Shown in pieces: positions 1-10,731 of a DNA stretch of 42,339 nt. The notes below the pieces were generated by a model. That model made no database searches. It was given only the letters and a program-made list of their open reading frames with translations, and was not told the origin of the DNA. Each line of letters begins with the position of its first letter. The first letter of the stretch is position 1. Source of the DNA: Gemmatimonadetes bacterium SCN 70-22 (lineage in GTDB: Bacteria; Gemmatimonadota; Gemmatimonadetes; Gemmatimonadales; Gemmatimonadaceae); contig MEDZ01000028.1 in assembly GCA_001724275.1 (NCBI GenBank), positions 1 to 42,339 of the forward strand, in the 5' to 3' direction. The position numbers and the translations under genes are program-made.

Positions 1-1473
1 CTACCGCCAGCGCTCCAGCTGCGTCCCCTGCGCAGTGTCCTTCACCACGAAACCCGCCCCCTCCACCTCCGCCCGGATCGCGTCCGACGTCGCAAAGTCC
101 CGCCGCGCCCGCGCCGCCAGACGCTCCTGCAACCGCCCCACCGCCCACGTCATCCGTTCACGCTCCGACGCCCCCACCCCCTCCAGCGCCGCCACCTCCG
201 GCTCCACCCGCGACGCCCCCACCACCACCCGCGTCGCCCGCGGCTGGATGTCCAGCACCGAATCCATCAGCCCGAAGACCCGCCGCGCCTCGGCCAGCGC
301 CGGCGTATCCCCCCCCCTCCGGTCGAGCTCGGCATTGGCCCGCTGCAAGAAGGTGAACAGCGCCGCCACCGCCTCGGGGGCGTTCAGGTCGTCCCGCAGT
401 GCCCCCCGGAACGCGCCCTCCCCTTCCCGCGCCGCCTCCGCCAGCTCCAGCGTCCCCCCCCGCGCCGTCTCCAGGCGGTGGGCCAGCTCCCCCACCCGGC
501 GCACCGCCTCGAGCGAGGCCTCGAGCCCTGCCCCCGACAGGTTCATCTGCTTCCGGTAATGCGTCGAGAAGACGAAGTGCCGGAGTGCCGCCGCCGACAC
601 CCCCCGCTCCCGCAGGTCCTTCACCGTCGTGATGTTCCCCAGCCGCTTCGACATCTTGGTCCCGTCGATCTGGAGGAACTCCCCGTGGCACCAGAAGCGG
701 GAAAACGTCTTCCCGGTCGCCGCCTCGGACTGCGCGATCTCGTCCTCGTGGTGCGGAAAGACCAGGTCGATCCCGCCACAATGGATGTCCAGCGTCTCGC
801 CCAGGTACTTCATCGCCATCGCCGAGCACTCCAGGTGCCACCCGGGGCGCCCCCGGCCGAACGGAGCATCCCAGGCTGCCCCGGTGACCTCGTCCTCGGG
901 TTTGGCCGCCTTCCACAGCGCGAAGTCCTGCGCGTTCTCCTTCGTATAGTCGTCCTGCGCGACGCGCGCGCCGCTCCGCACCTCCCGGGCGTCGAGCCGC
1001 GACAGCTTGCCGTATCCCGGGAAACGGTCGATCGCGAAGTAGATCGACCCGTCCTCCGCCTTGTAGGCCACCCCCTTGTCCAGCAGCCGCTGCACGAGGG
1101 CGATCATCTCGGGGATGTGCGTCGTCGCCTTCGGGTACGCCTCGGCGTCCTCGATGCGCAGGTAGCGGCGATCCGCATGGAAGATCTCGGTGACCGGCTC
1201 GGTGACCTCGGCGATCGTCTTCCCGGTGGCTTCGGCGCGCCGGATGATCTTGTCGTCGACGTCGGTCAGGTTTTGCACCTGCACGACCTTCCACCCTTCC
1301 AGGCGCAACGCCCGCCGCAGCAGGTCGTTGAACAGGAAGGTGCGGAAGTTCCCGACGTGGGCCGGGTCATAGACCGTCGGGCCGCACGAGTAGAAGCGGA
1401 CGGTCTCGCCGTCGAGCGGCTGGAAGGGCTCGACGGTGCGTGACATCGTGTTGTAGAGGCGAAACTCGCTCAT
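1..1473 (-). CDS. cysS: cysteinyl-tRNA synthetase
   Basis: Charges tRNA-Cys with cysteine in the cytoplasm. The 490-residue length is normal for a class I CysRS. The nucleotide-binding motif appears as HVGN (residues 39–42), and the zinc ligands are visible as C30, C216, H241 and E245, at the expected spacing relative to the E. coli enzyme. The second signature is KMSKR (273–277) rather than the usual KMSKS. The C-terminal third is the helical tRNA-binding part. The stop codon is the first triplet of the window, so the gene is complete. A 164-base gap separates its start from the upstream permease gene, so it may have its own promoter; a GGGGGA run lies directly before the ATG. Identification is secure. 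Confidence 0.97.
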   Translation of the reverse strand: MSEFRLYNTMSRTVEPFQPLDGETVRFYSCGPTVYDPAHVGNFRTFLFNDLLRRALRLEGWKVVQVQNLTDVDDKIIRRAEATGKTIAEVTEPVTEIFHADRRYLRIEDAEAYPKATTHIPEMIALVQRLLDKGVAYKAEDGSIYFAIDRFPGYGKLSRLDAREVRSGARVAQDDYTKENAQDFALWKAAKPEDEVTGAAWDAPFGRGRPGWHLECSAMAMKYLGETLDIHCGGIDLVFPHHEDEIAQSEAATGKTFSRFWCHGEFLQIDGTKMSKRLGNITTVKDLRERGVSAAALRHFVFSTHYRKQMNLSGAGLEASLEAVRRVGELAHRLETARGGTLELAEAAREGEGAFRGALRDDLNAPEAVAALFTFLQRANAELDRRGGDTPALAEARRVFGLMDSVLDIQPRATRVVVGASRVEPEVAALEGVGASERERMTWAVGRLQERLAARARRDFATSDAIRAEVEGAGFVVKDTAQGTQLERWR

Positions 1474-1637
1474 TCCCCCAATCTAGCCGCGCGGCCGCCG
1501 ATCGACGAAGCGACCGGGCGTCCCCCGTTCCGCGCGCGGTGCCCCCCCCGGCGAGGCAGGCGGACCCCGATGCCGGCCGCCAGCCCCTCCCGCGGGAGCG
1601 TCTCGTGGCCGGGCTCGAAGGTCACGCGGCGCGGCTC

Positions 1638-2834
1638 CTATGCGCCCCGGCGCTCGCCTCCCGACAGCCGCAACACGTCGAGCGGCGGGTCGGCGGTGAC
1701 CAGGACGCCCCCATCGGCCGCCGGGACGCGCAGCACCAGCACGCGCCCCTGCCCGCCCCGCTCCATCCCCTGCGCGTCGTAGATGCGGTTGATGAGGATG
1801 CGCCGCACCATGACGATCAGCACGGCCAGGAGCGGGACCGCCACCGGCAGCCCCATCGGCCCCAGCAGGCGCCCCACGACCAGCACCGCCATGATGCTCA
1901 GGACCGGCGGGATCTCCACCTGCTTCGCGGTGATGATGGGGACGACGAAGTTGGCCTCGATGATGTGGATCAGGAAGCCGAGGACGATCACGAGGAGCGC
2001 GTGCATCTCCGGCCCCATGCCGAACACCCCCTCCCCCCCGAGCACGAAGAAGGCCGGGAGGACGGACGACACCAGGGTCCCGAAGAACGGGATGATGGCC
2101 ACGGCGCCGGTGAAGACGCCGAAGGTGAGCCAGTACGGGACGTCGAGGAGGTAGAGGCCGATGGCGGTGAGGATCGCCAGCACGGTCATCGCCAGGAGCT
2201 GCCCCACGATCCACGCGCGCAGGGTACCGGCGATGTCGCCCAGGACGTCTCGCACCAGGTCGCGCCGTACCGGGGGAAAGAGGGCGATGAGCCACTCGCG
2301 ATACGTCGCCGGGTGCAACGCGAGGAAGATCCCCATCACCAGGATGGAGACGATGTTGACGACGGCGTGCCCGATCCCCACCACCTGCGGCAGGATCCCG
2401 CTCACCGCCCCCTCGGCCTGCGAGACGATCCCGCTCACCAGCTTGGCCGACTCGGTGCGCCAGATCTCCTGCAGGCGCGGATAGCGCAGGAGAAGTCGTT
2501 GCAGCCACTCCTGCCAGGCGGTCACGTAGCCGGGAAGGTTGCCGATCAGCTGCTGCGTCTGCTCGACGACCGGGGGGACGAGGAGGGTGACGAGCCCCGC
2601 CACGGCGGCGATCGTGCCGGCGACCGCCAGGGAGAAGGCGATCGATCCCGGGAGGCGCGTGCGCCTGACGAGGGCGTCGCGCACGGCGCCGAGAAAGAGC
2701 GAGAGGAGGGCGGCGACGAAGAAGAGGAGGAAGATGTCCGCCGCCCGGTAGAACAGCCCCAGCAACAGAACGGTCGCGACCGTCGACGTCAGGACGGGCG
2801 CGACCTTGAGGGGGGCCGAGGGGGACGTCGTCAA
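1638..2834 (-). CDS. AI-2E family transporter / permease
   Basis: A polytopic inner-membrane protein of about 398 residues with the layout of the AI-2E (PerM/YdgG) family. Two hydrophobic helices come first, then a soluble stretch (about residues 85–145), then several further helices in the C-terminal half, where the family signature region PFFGTLVSS occurs. Family members export small molecules or exchange ions; the substrate cannot be told from sequence. The start is taken as TTG because it overlaps the pspA stop as TTGA and no ATG or GTG precedes the first membrane helix. No clear Shine-Dalgarno is visible, which fits translational coupling to pspA. Longer readings upstream are the antisense-like frame of pspA. 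A soluble tail of about 40 residues follows the last helix. Confidence 0.85.
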   Translation of the reverse strand: MTTSPSAPLKVAPVLTSTVATVLLLGLFYRAADIFLLFFVAALLSLFLGAVRDALVRRTRLPGSIAFSLAVAGTIAAVAGLVTLLVPPVVEQTQQLIGNLPGYVTAWQEWLQRLLLRYPRLQEIWRTESAKLVSGIVSQAEGAVSGILPQVVGIGHAVVNIVSILVMGIFLALHPATYREWLIALFPPVRRDLVRDVLGDIAGTLRAWIVGQLLAMTVLAILTAIGLYLLDVPYWLTFGVFTGAVAIIPFFGTLVSSVLPAFFVLGGEGVFGMGPEMHALLVIVLGFLIHIIEANFVVPIITAKQVEIPPVLSIMAVLVVGRLLGPMGLPVAVPLLAVLIVMVRRILINRIYDAQGMERGGQGRVLVLRVPAADGGVLVTADPPLDVLRLSGGERRGA

Positions 2835-3619
2835 GCGCCTGGCGAGTCGTCGGCGTCCTCGATCTCGGCGTGCACGGTCTCCTCGCCGGGAGCCGAGCCG
2901 GCGCCGAGCTGCCGCTTCTCCGCCGGCGGCGCCGGCGGCAGGAGCCCCATCTTCTGCTTGAGCGCCAGGAGCTGTGCGTCGGCGCTCGCCCCCCCGGCGG
3001 ACTTCTCCAGGAGCTTGAAGTCGCGTTGCAGCCGGTCGCCCGAGAACTCCTCGTCGATCTCGGTCGAGGCCTTCAGCATGCGCTCGTTCTGGTCGATCTT
3101 CTCCTCCATGCGGGCGAAGGCCTCGAAGGCGGACTTCTCCGACAGCCCCGACATCGTCTCGGAGATGCGCTTCTGCGCCTGGGCGCGCCGCTGGCGGGCG
3201 AGGAGGAGGTTCTTCTTTCGCTTGGCTTCCTCGATCTTCTCGTTGAGGTCGCGCAGCGCGTTCTTCAGCTTTTCCGTCTCGAGCTGGTGCGCCTGCCACG
3301 TCATCTCGAGCTGCTGGGCGTGGGCGTAGTGTTCGCTCTGCCTGACGAGGGCCTGCTTCGCGAGGTCGTCGCGTCCCTCCTTGATGGCGAGCATCGCCTT
3401 CTGTTCCCAGTCCTGCGACTGCTTGTATTCCGCCTGGAACTGGTCGTGGAGCCGCTTCTCGTCGGCGATGGCGGCCGCGACCTGCTGCTTGGCCTTCACC
3501 AGCTGGTCGCGCATGTCGACGATGATCTGGTTGAGCATCTTCTCCGGGTTCTCGGCGGAGGAGATCAGATCATTGATGTTCGACTTGATCAGTGAGGCGA
3601 GACGGTCGAAGATCCCCAT
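2831..3619 (-). CDS. pspA: PspA/IM30 family membrane-stress protein
   Basis: A 262-residue, almost entirely helical and highly charged protein. It begins MGIFDRLASLIKSNIND, the amphipathic first helix by which PspA/IM30 (Vipp1) proteins bind membranes. The long coiled coil runs to about residue 215, followed by a Pro/Ala/Glu-rich acidic tail. The family forms ESCRT-III-like oligomers that protect or remodel the inner membrane under stress. A good Shine-Dalgarno (GAGGAAG) precedes the ATG. The gene starts 2 bases after the YbjN-like gene ends, and its stop overlaps the start of the AI-2E permease, so the three are probably one operon. No PspF-type regulator or PspB/PspC gene is present nearby. 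Confidence 0.93.
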   Translation of the reverse strand: MGIFDRLASLIKSNINDLISSAENPEKMLNQIIVDMRDQLVKAKQQVAAAIADEKRLHDQFQAEYKQSQDWEQKAMLAIKEGRDDLAKQALVRQSEHYAHAQQLEMTWQAHQLETEKLKNALRDLNEKIEEAKRKKNLLLARQRRAQAQKRISETMSGLSEKSAFEAFARMEEKIDQNERMLKASTEIDEEFSGDRLQRDFKLLEKSAGGASADAQLLALKQKMGLLPPAPPAEKRQLGAGSAPGEETVHAEIEDADDSPGA

Positions 3620-3621
3620 GC

Positions 3622-4032
3622 TCAGGCTTCCTCGCGGAATGACGCCAGTTCGCGCATGTGCGTGGCGAGCGCCAGCGTCATGCCCTCGTACGATGCCAGG
3701 AACTCCTCGAAGTCCAGGTGCGACAGCTCGAGCGCCTCGGTGAGGACGATCGCCCCATCACTGATGCCGTACGACCCGTGCACCAGGTCGCTGGCGTTGA
3801 GCTCGAGGAGGCGCCGGTTGAGCTTGTCCTCGGTGGCGGCATCCTTGGGGACGTCCATCACCTTCAAGCGCAACACGACGACGGGCGGATTGTGGTGCAC
3901 GATGACGTCCGCATCGAGCATGCCGCCTGGCTGCACCCGCCAGAGCCCCGGCTGCACCTCGTCGTACGTCGCCCCCTCGTGCGAGAGGCGGTCCAGGAAC
4001 AACTCGATGTCTTCGCGACTGACCATGTGCAC
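3622..4032 (-). CDS. YbjN/CesT-like small protein next to pspA
   Basis: A 136-residue acidic soluble protein with alternating helices and strands. It resembles the YbjN / type III secretion chaperone-like (CesT) fold: an N-terminal helix (SREDIELFLDRL), a short beta region with hydrophobic VIVHH and VVVLRLKV strands, then the helix-strand pattern around LNASDLVHGSYGISDGAIVL. YbjN-like proteins are commonly annotated beside PspA homologues and may act as chaperones or sensors; the exact role is unknown. The start at 4032 gives MHMVSRED; an internal ATG two codons later is also possible. It lies 2 bases upstream of pspA in the same orientation, so co-transcription is very likely. The fold assignment is from pattern only. 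Confidence 0.75.
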   Translation of the reverse strand: MHMVSREDIELFLDRLSHEGATYDEVQPGLWRVQPGGMLDADVIVHHNPPVVVLRLKVMDVPKDAATEDKLNRRLLELNASDLVHGSYGISDGAIVLTEALELSHLDFEEFLASYEGMTLALATHMRELASFREEA

Positions 4033-4165
4033 CTTGAACGAAAGGTCTGGCGGACCCTACGGCGGGAGGGGGGGAGAGGTTTCTCGGGCGAGAAGACGAG
4101 AAGACGAGGGAAAACCTATAGGGCAGGCTTCGGTTGGAACAGCATGGGGCGCGTGGTGCTCGCGG
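4033..4165. other. intergenic gap with octamer repeat
   Basis: A 133-base gap between the sdaAA stop and the YbjN-like start. It contains a GA-rich copy of the dispersed octamer repeat (4089–4108) and a small inverted repeat, TTCTCG/CGAGAA with a 2-base loop, at 4081–4094. The promoter for the YbjN–pspA–permease operon should lie here, but I could not identify convincing −35/−10 boxes. Confidence 0.5.
4089..4108. repeat. AGACGAGA octamer tandem repeat, copy A
   Basis: About 2.5 units of the 8-base word AGACGAGA (complement TCTCGTCT), located just upstream of the YbjN–pspA operon. The same word recurs in other intergenic gaps of this window at 5060–5096, 28321–28353, 28427–28450 and 32873–32925. 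Confidence 0.8.
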
Positions 4166-5050
4166 CTAGGGCTCGGCGCGCTTGATCTGGACCAGGCGCT
4201 CTCGCGCCAGGCGCCGGCCGGTGGGGGTGGCGGCCAGCCCTCCGCCGGCGGTCTCGCGGTAGCGGACGTCCATGCTCCGCCCGATCTCGCCCATGGTGTC
4301 GATCACCTCGTCGGCGGGGATGGCGAAGGTGATCCCGGCGAGCGCCATCTCGATCGCGGCGAGCGCGATCGCCGCCCCCGTGGCGTTGCGGAAGACGCAC
4401 GGAAGCTCGACCAGCCCGCCTAACGGGTCGCAGACGAGCCCCAGCGTCCCCTGCTGGGCGAGGGCGACGGCGTGGCCCGCCTGGGATGGGGTCCCTCCCA
4501 GCATCTCGGTCGCCGCACCGGCGGCCATCCCCGCGGCGGCCCCGGTCTCCGCCTGGCACCCCCCCTCCGCTCCCGACAGCGATGCCCGCTCGGCGACGAC
4601 GGCGCCGATGAGCCCGGCCGTGGCCAGGGCGTCGATGAGCGCCTCCTCGCCCACGCCGCGCGCCTCGGCGAGGCCGAGGAGGACGGCGGGGAGGACACCC
4701 GCCCCACCCGCCGTCGGGGCCGCGACGATCACCCCCATCGCCGCATTCACCTCCTGCACCGCCAGGGCCCGGGCCAGCACGTCGCGGAAGGGGGTCCCGG
4801 CCAGTGGGCCGGGCGGTCCCTGGCGCAACTTGGCGGCATCGCCACCCACCAACCCGGACGCCGAGCGCAACTCGCCGGTGAGCCCCTGGCTCACGGCGCC
4901 GCGCATCACGTCGAGGGCGCGCGCGAGCGTCGCGCGGATGTCGTCCGCCGTGCGCCCCTGGTCGCGCGACTCGGCGGCGAGGGCGACGGCGGCCAGGGTC
5001 GTGCGCTGCGACTCCGCGTCGCGGATGGCGTCGGCGAGGGATTTGTACAT
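4166..5050 (-). CDS. sdaAA: L-serine dehydratase, iron-sulfur type, alpha subunit
   Basis: The catalytic subunit of the two-subunit, oxygen-sensitive [4Fe-4S] L-serine ammonia-lyase, which converts L-serine to pyruvate and ammonia. At 294 residues it is the expected size. Conserved cysteines for the cluster are visible at C165 (in SGAEGGCQAETG), C207 (GLVCDPLGG) and C218 (VELPC). The motif APTAGGAGVLP (111–121) is also typical. It follows sdaAB in the same orientation across a 48-base gap filled with a degenerate octamer repeat. The pair makes the heterodimer found in Gram-positive-like bacteria, rather than the fused single-chain E. coli form. A TTA leucine codon inside the word CGTTAGGC encodes L210. 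Confidence 0.95.
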   Translation of the reverse strand: MYKSLADAIRDAESQRTTLAAVALAAESRDQGRTADDIRATLARALDVMRGAVSQGLTGELRSASGLVGGDAAKLRQGPPGPLAGTPFRDVLARALAVQEVNAAMGVIVAAPTAGGAGVLPAVLLGLAEARGVGEEALIDALATAGLIGAVVAERASLSGAEGGCQAETGAAAGMAAGAATEMLGGTPSQAGHAVALAQQGTLGLVCDPLGGLVELPCVFRNATGAAIALAAIEMALAGITFAIPADEVIDTMGEIGRSMDVRYRETAGGGLAATPTGRRLARERLVQIKRAEP

Positions 5051-5059
5051 GGTCGAATC

Positions 5060-5096
5060 AGAAGACGAGAAGATGAGAAGGCGAGAAGGCGAGAAG
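5060..5096. repeat. degenerate GA-rich octamer repeat, copy B
   Basis: An imperfect run of AGACGAGA-like units (agaagacgag, then agaagatgag, then two copies of agaaggcg) filling nearly the whole gap between sdaAB and sdaAA. It occupies the region where the sdaAA ribosome-binding site is expected. Confidence 0.7.
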
Positions 5097-5098
5097 GG

Positions 5099-5773
5099 TC
5101 AGGCGCCGACCTTGTCGAGGCGGTAGGCCCAGCTGACCCAGGGGAGGGCGCGAATGTGGTCGCGGACCTCGGGGCCCGGCTCGTCGTCCAACTCGATCAC
5201 CATGAATGCGTCGCCGCCGCGCTGCTTCCTCGTCAGGCGCAGGTTGGCGATGTTGACGCCGTCGTCGGCGAGGAGGCCGGCGATGCGGGCGACGGAGCCC
5301 TTGATGTCCTCGGCCACGAGGACGATGGTGTGGTAGGTGCCGTGCACCTCCACGGGGAAGCCGTCGACCTCGGAGACGAGGATGCGCCCGGCGCCTAACG
5401 ACGATCCGACCATCACCGCATGGCGGTCGCCCCGCTCGAGCGTGATGCGGACGGTGTTGGGGTGGGTCTCCCCCTCCTCCCCGAGCTTGGTCTTCTCGAA
5501 CTCGTAGGCGAGCCCCTCGCGTTCCATGATGTCGAGGGCGTCGCGCAGGCGCTCGTCGTCCGGCCGGAACCCCATCAGCCCGCCGGCGATCGCCTTGTCG
5601 GTCCCGTGCCCCTCGCCGGTCCGGGCAAAGGAGCCGTGCAGCTCGATGCGGGCCCGCTGGGGCGTGCCGCCCACCAGCCCGCGGGCGAGGAGCCCGAGCC
5701 GGCAGGCGCCGGCGGTGTGCGAGGAACTCGGCCCCACCATGACGGGGCCGATGATGTCGAGCAGCGAAACCAT
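5099..5773 (-). CDS. sdaAB: L-serine dehydratase, iron-sulfur type, beta subunit
   Basis: Partner of SdaAA. At 224 residues, its N-terminal beta domain carries the family motif GPSSSHT (14–20) and the GHGTDKA region. The C-terminal part (about 145–224; TYHTIVLVAEDIKGSVARIA, DGVNIANLRL) is an ACT domain that usually gives allosteric control by serine. It starts 34 bases downstream of the uvrA stop in the same orientation, so it may be co-transcribed with uvrA, although the two functions are unrelated. The SSLGAG segment uses a TTA codon in the word CGTTAGGC. Confidence 0.95.
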   Translation of the reverse strand: MVSLLDIIGPVMVGPSSSHTAGACRLGLLARGLVGGTPQRARIELHGSFARTGEGHGTDKAIAGGLMGFRPDDERLRDALDIMEREGLAYEFEKTKLGEEGETHPNTVRITLERGDRHAVMVGSSLGAGRILVSEVDGFPVEVHGTYHTIVLVAEDIKGSVARIAGLLADDGVNIANLRLTRKQRGGDAFMVIELDDEPGPEVRDHIRALPWVSWAYRLDKVGA

Positions 5774-5807
5774 CGATGCAGAGACGAAAGGAGGAAGGGC
5801 CGGGCGA

Positions 5808-8711
<2,904 letters not shown>

Positions 8712-8719
8712 AGATCCCG

Positions 8720-8749
8720 AATATTGACCGAAGGCCGGGCGCGCTTCAA
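8720..8749 (-). promoter_or_regulatory. candidate uvrA promoter
   Basis: Read on the minus strand: −35 TTGAAG (8749–8744), an 18-base spacer, −10 AATATT (8725–8720), directly upstream of the uvrA ATG at 8711. The AT-rich −10 stands out in GC-rich sequence. The leader would be very short. The assignment is tentative because only 4 of 6 bases match the consensus in each box. Confidence 0.35.
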
Positions 8750-8848
8750 GGCTGGCAGCTGGCGCGACCCGCGTGACTTCCGCTACCTCTGCGCTGTCCC
8801 TGCTGGGGCGGCGTGCCCCGGCCACCGCCCCCCGGACCAGTCGAATCC

Positions 8849-9187
8849 ATGCCCCACACCGATGCCGTCGTCGTGATGACGACCGTGGCCTCCCCCGACG
8901 AGGGGGCAACGCTCGTGCGTGCCCTCCTCGAGCGCCGCCTGATAGCCTGCGGCACCCTCCTCCCCGGCTCCCGGTCGCTGTACCGGTGGGAGGGGAGAAT
9001 CGCCGACGAGCAGGAGACCGTCATCCTGATGAAGACCCGCTCCGCGGTCCTGCACGCGCTGGAGCGGGCCTTCGCCGAGTTGCACCCGTACAAGGTGCCC
9101 GAGCTGCTCGCCCTCGAGGTGCAGTGGGGACTCGAGAAGTACGTGAACTGGATCAACGACGAGACCTCGATGGCCCTCCTGTCATGA
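8849..9187 (+). CDS. cutA: CutA1 divalent-cation tolerance protein
   Basis: A 112-residue protein with the full CutA pattern: an N-terminal [20 protein letters not shown] strand-helix, [18 protein letters not shown] in the middle, and [15 protein letters not shown] near the end. CutA proteins are very stable ferredoxin-like trimers linked to copper tolerance and protein folding; their exact job is unclear. The start is placed at 8849 (MPHTDAV) because the 12 preceding in-frame residues are Pro-rich and not conserved. The gene is divergent from uvrA. Its TGA overlaps the ATG of the next gene (ATGA), which makes it the first gene of a coupled four-gene operon. Confidence 0.93.
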   Translation: MPHTDAVVVMTTVASPDEGATLVRALLERRLIACGTLLPGSRSLYRWEGRIADEQETVILMKTRSAVLHALERAFAELHPYKVPELLALEVQWGLEKYVNWINDETSMALLS

Positions 9188-10731
9188 ACGCGCGCGGCGC
9201 CCTGGCGATCGGGATCCTCGCGGCATGGGGGGCGGGGATCGCCGCCTTCGCGCAGCGCGAGCTCTCGCGCTCTCCGCGCGAGAAGCTGGCGGCGGCGGCG
9301 ATGCGCGTGGCCCCCGGCGCCACCTTCTTCGCCGTGGAGCGCGACGGTCGGCATGTGGGGTTCGCGTCGAGCACCATCGACACGGTGCCCGGCGGCGTGC
9401 AGGTGACCGACTACCTGGTCGCCGACCTCACCATTCGCGGGGCGCTCCAGCGCTCGACCGCGCAGTCGGTGGTGCGCCTGTCGCGCGCCCTGGCGCTGCG
9501 CGACTTCGCCATCACCGTCGCCAGCGACTCGATGGCCCTCCGGGCCGACGGCCGCACGGTCGGCGACTCCCTCCTCCAATACGTGGTGCAGGCCCCTGCC
9601 ACCCCCGCCGACACCATCCGCGTGCAGCTGGCGGGGCCGCTCCTCCTCCCCACCGTCGTCCCGCTGGCGGTCATGCTGGGCGATGCGCCCGAGGTGGGGC
9701 GCGACGCCACGGTCGACATGTTCGACCCCGTGACCATGTCGGCCCGCCCGCTGCCGGTGTCGATCCGCGCCGAGTCGACCTTCGTGCTCGTCGACAGCGC
9801 CGCCTTCGATCCCAACTCGCGCCGCTGGCTCGGCGCCCACGCGGACACCGTGCGCGGCTTCCACCTGGTGGCCACGGATGGTGGCCCGTTCGATGCCTGG
9901 GTCGACGATCTCGGGCGAATTATCACCCTCCGGGCGCCGGGCGGGCTCACCGTGCGGCGCACGGCCTACGAGGTGGCGTTCGAGAACTGGCGCGCCGCCA
10001 GCTCGCTGCGCGCCCGCGCCGCCAGGGGTGAGCGTGCCACCCTTCCCCCGGCGCGCGCGGCCGGGACGCCGCTCGACACGCTGCGCGTCCGCATCCGCGG
10101 GCTCGACCTCGCGCGCCTTCCCGTGCACGGCGGCTCGCAACGCGTGCAGGGCGATACGGTGACCGTGGTCCGCGACGACCAGCGCGCGCTGCTCCCTTCA
10201 TTCCCCCTCCCGCCGAGCCCGGCGACCCGCGCGCGCTTCGCCCGCGAGCTGCGCGCCGAGCCGTTGCTCGAGGTCGAGCACCCGGTCATCGTGGCGCTGG
10301 CGCGGAAGCTGCGACGCCGCGAGGCGCAGACCGACCTGGTCGCCCGACGCATCGCCGAGTGGGTCCACGACTCGCTGGTGGTGGAGCCATCCGTCACCCT
10401 CCCGAGCGCCGTGGGGACGCTCCGCTCGCGTCGCGGCGATGCCGCGGAGCATGCGCAGCTGTTCGTGGCGCTCGCCCGCGCCGCCGGGATCCCGGCGCGC
10501 ACCGTCAGCGGCATCCTGCTGGCGGACGGCACGCCGTACCGCCACGCGTGGGCCGAGGTGATGCTGCAACGCTGGGTTGGGGTCGACCCGACCCTCGGGG
10601 CGTTCCCCACCGACGCCTCGCACATCCGCCTCTGGGTGGGGAGTCTCTCGTTGGAGGCGGAGCTCGCCCGCGTCATCGACCCCATCGGCCTCGACGTCAT
10701 CTCCCGGACGCCCCGCCCCGCATCACGATGA
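9184..10731 (+). CDS. transglutaminase-like protein lacking the catalytic cysteine
   Basis: A 515-residue protein with one N-terminal hydrophobic helix (about residues 5–20), so exported or membrane-anchored. A long beta-rich region follows, then a C-terminal transglutaminase-like core (about 365–480). The core reads RRGDAAEHAQLFVALARAAGIPAR. Active relatives have GDCxEHA, so the nucleophile is replaced by alanine at residue 420 (codon 10441–10443). The histidine (H454, YRHAWAE) and aspartate (D468, GVDPT) of the triad remain. It is therefore probably a binding or structural pseudoenzyme. It is coupled to cutA by ATGA and to the downstream ABC ATPase by another ATGA, which suggests work with that transporter. 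Family assignment is firm; the function is unknown. Confidence 0.85.
   Translation: MNARGALAIGILAAWGAGIAAFAQRELSRSPREKLAAAAMRVAPGATFFAVERDGRHVGFASSTIDTVPGGVQVTDYLVADLTIRGALQRSTAQSVVRLSRALALRDFAITVASDSMALRADGRTVGDSLLQYVVQAPATPADTIRVQLAGPLLLPTVVPLAVMLGDAPEVGRDATVDMFDPVTMSARPLPVSIRAESTFVLVDSAAFDPNSRRWLGAHADTVRGFHLVATDGGPFDAWVDDLGRIITLRAPGGLTVRRTAYEVAFENWRAASSLRARAARGERATLPPARAAGTPLDTLRVRIRGLDLARLPVHGGSQRVQGDTVTVVRDDQRALLPSFPLPPSPATRARFARELRAEPLLEVEHPVIVALARKLRRREAQTDLVARRIAEWVHDSLVVEPSVTLPSAVGTLRSRRGDAAEHAQLFVALARAAGIPARTVSGILLADGTPYRHAWAEVMLQRWVGVDPTLGAFPTDASHIRLWVGSLSLEAELARVIDPIGLDVISRTPRPASR

Noticed and set aside
1440-3329. Long plus-strand open frame over the permease and pspA
   Set aside because: His/Asp/Arg-rich composition with no domain; it is the opposite-strand shadow of clear genes.
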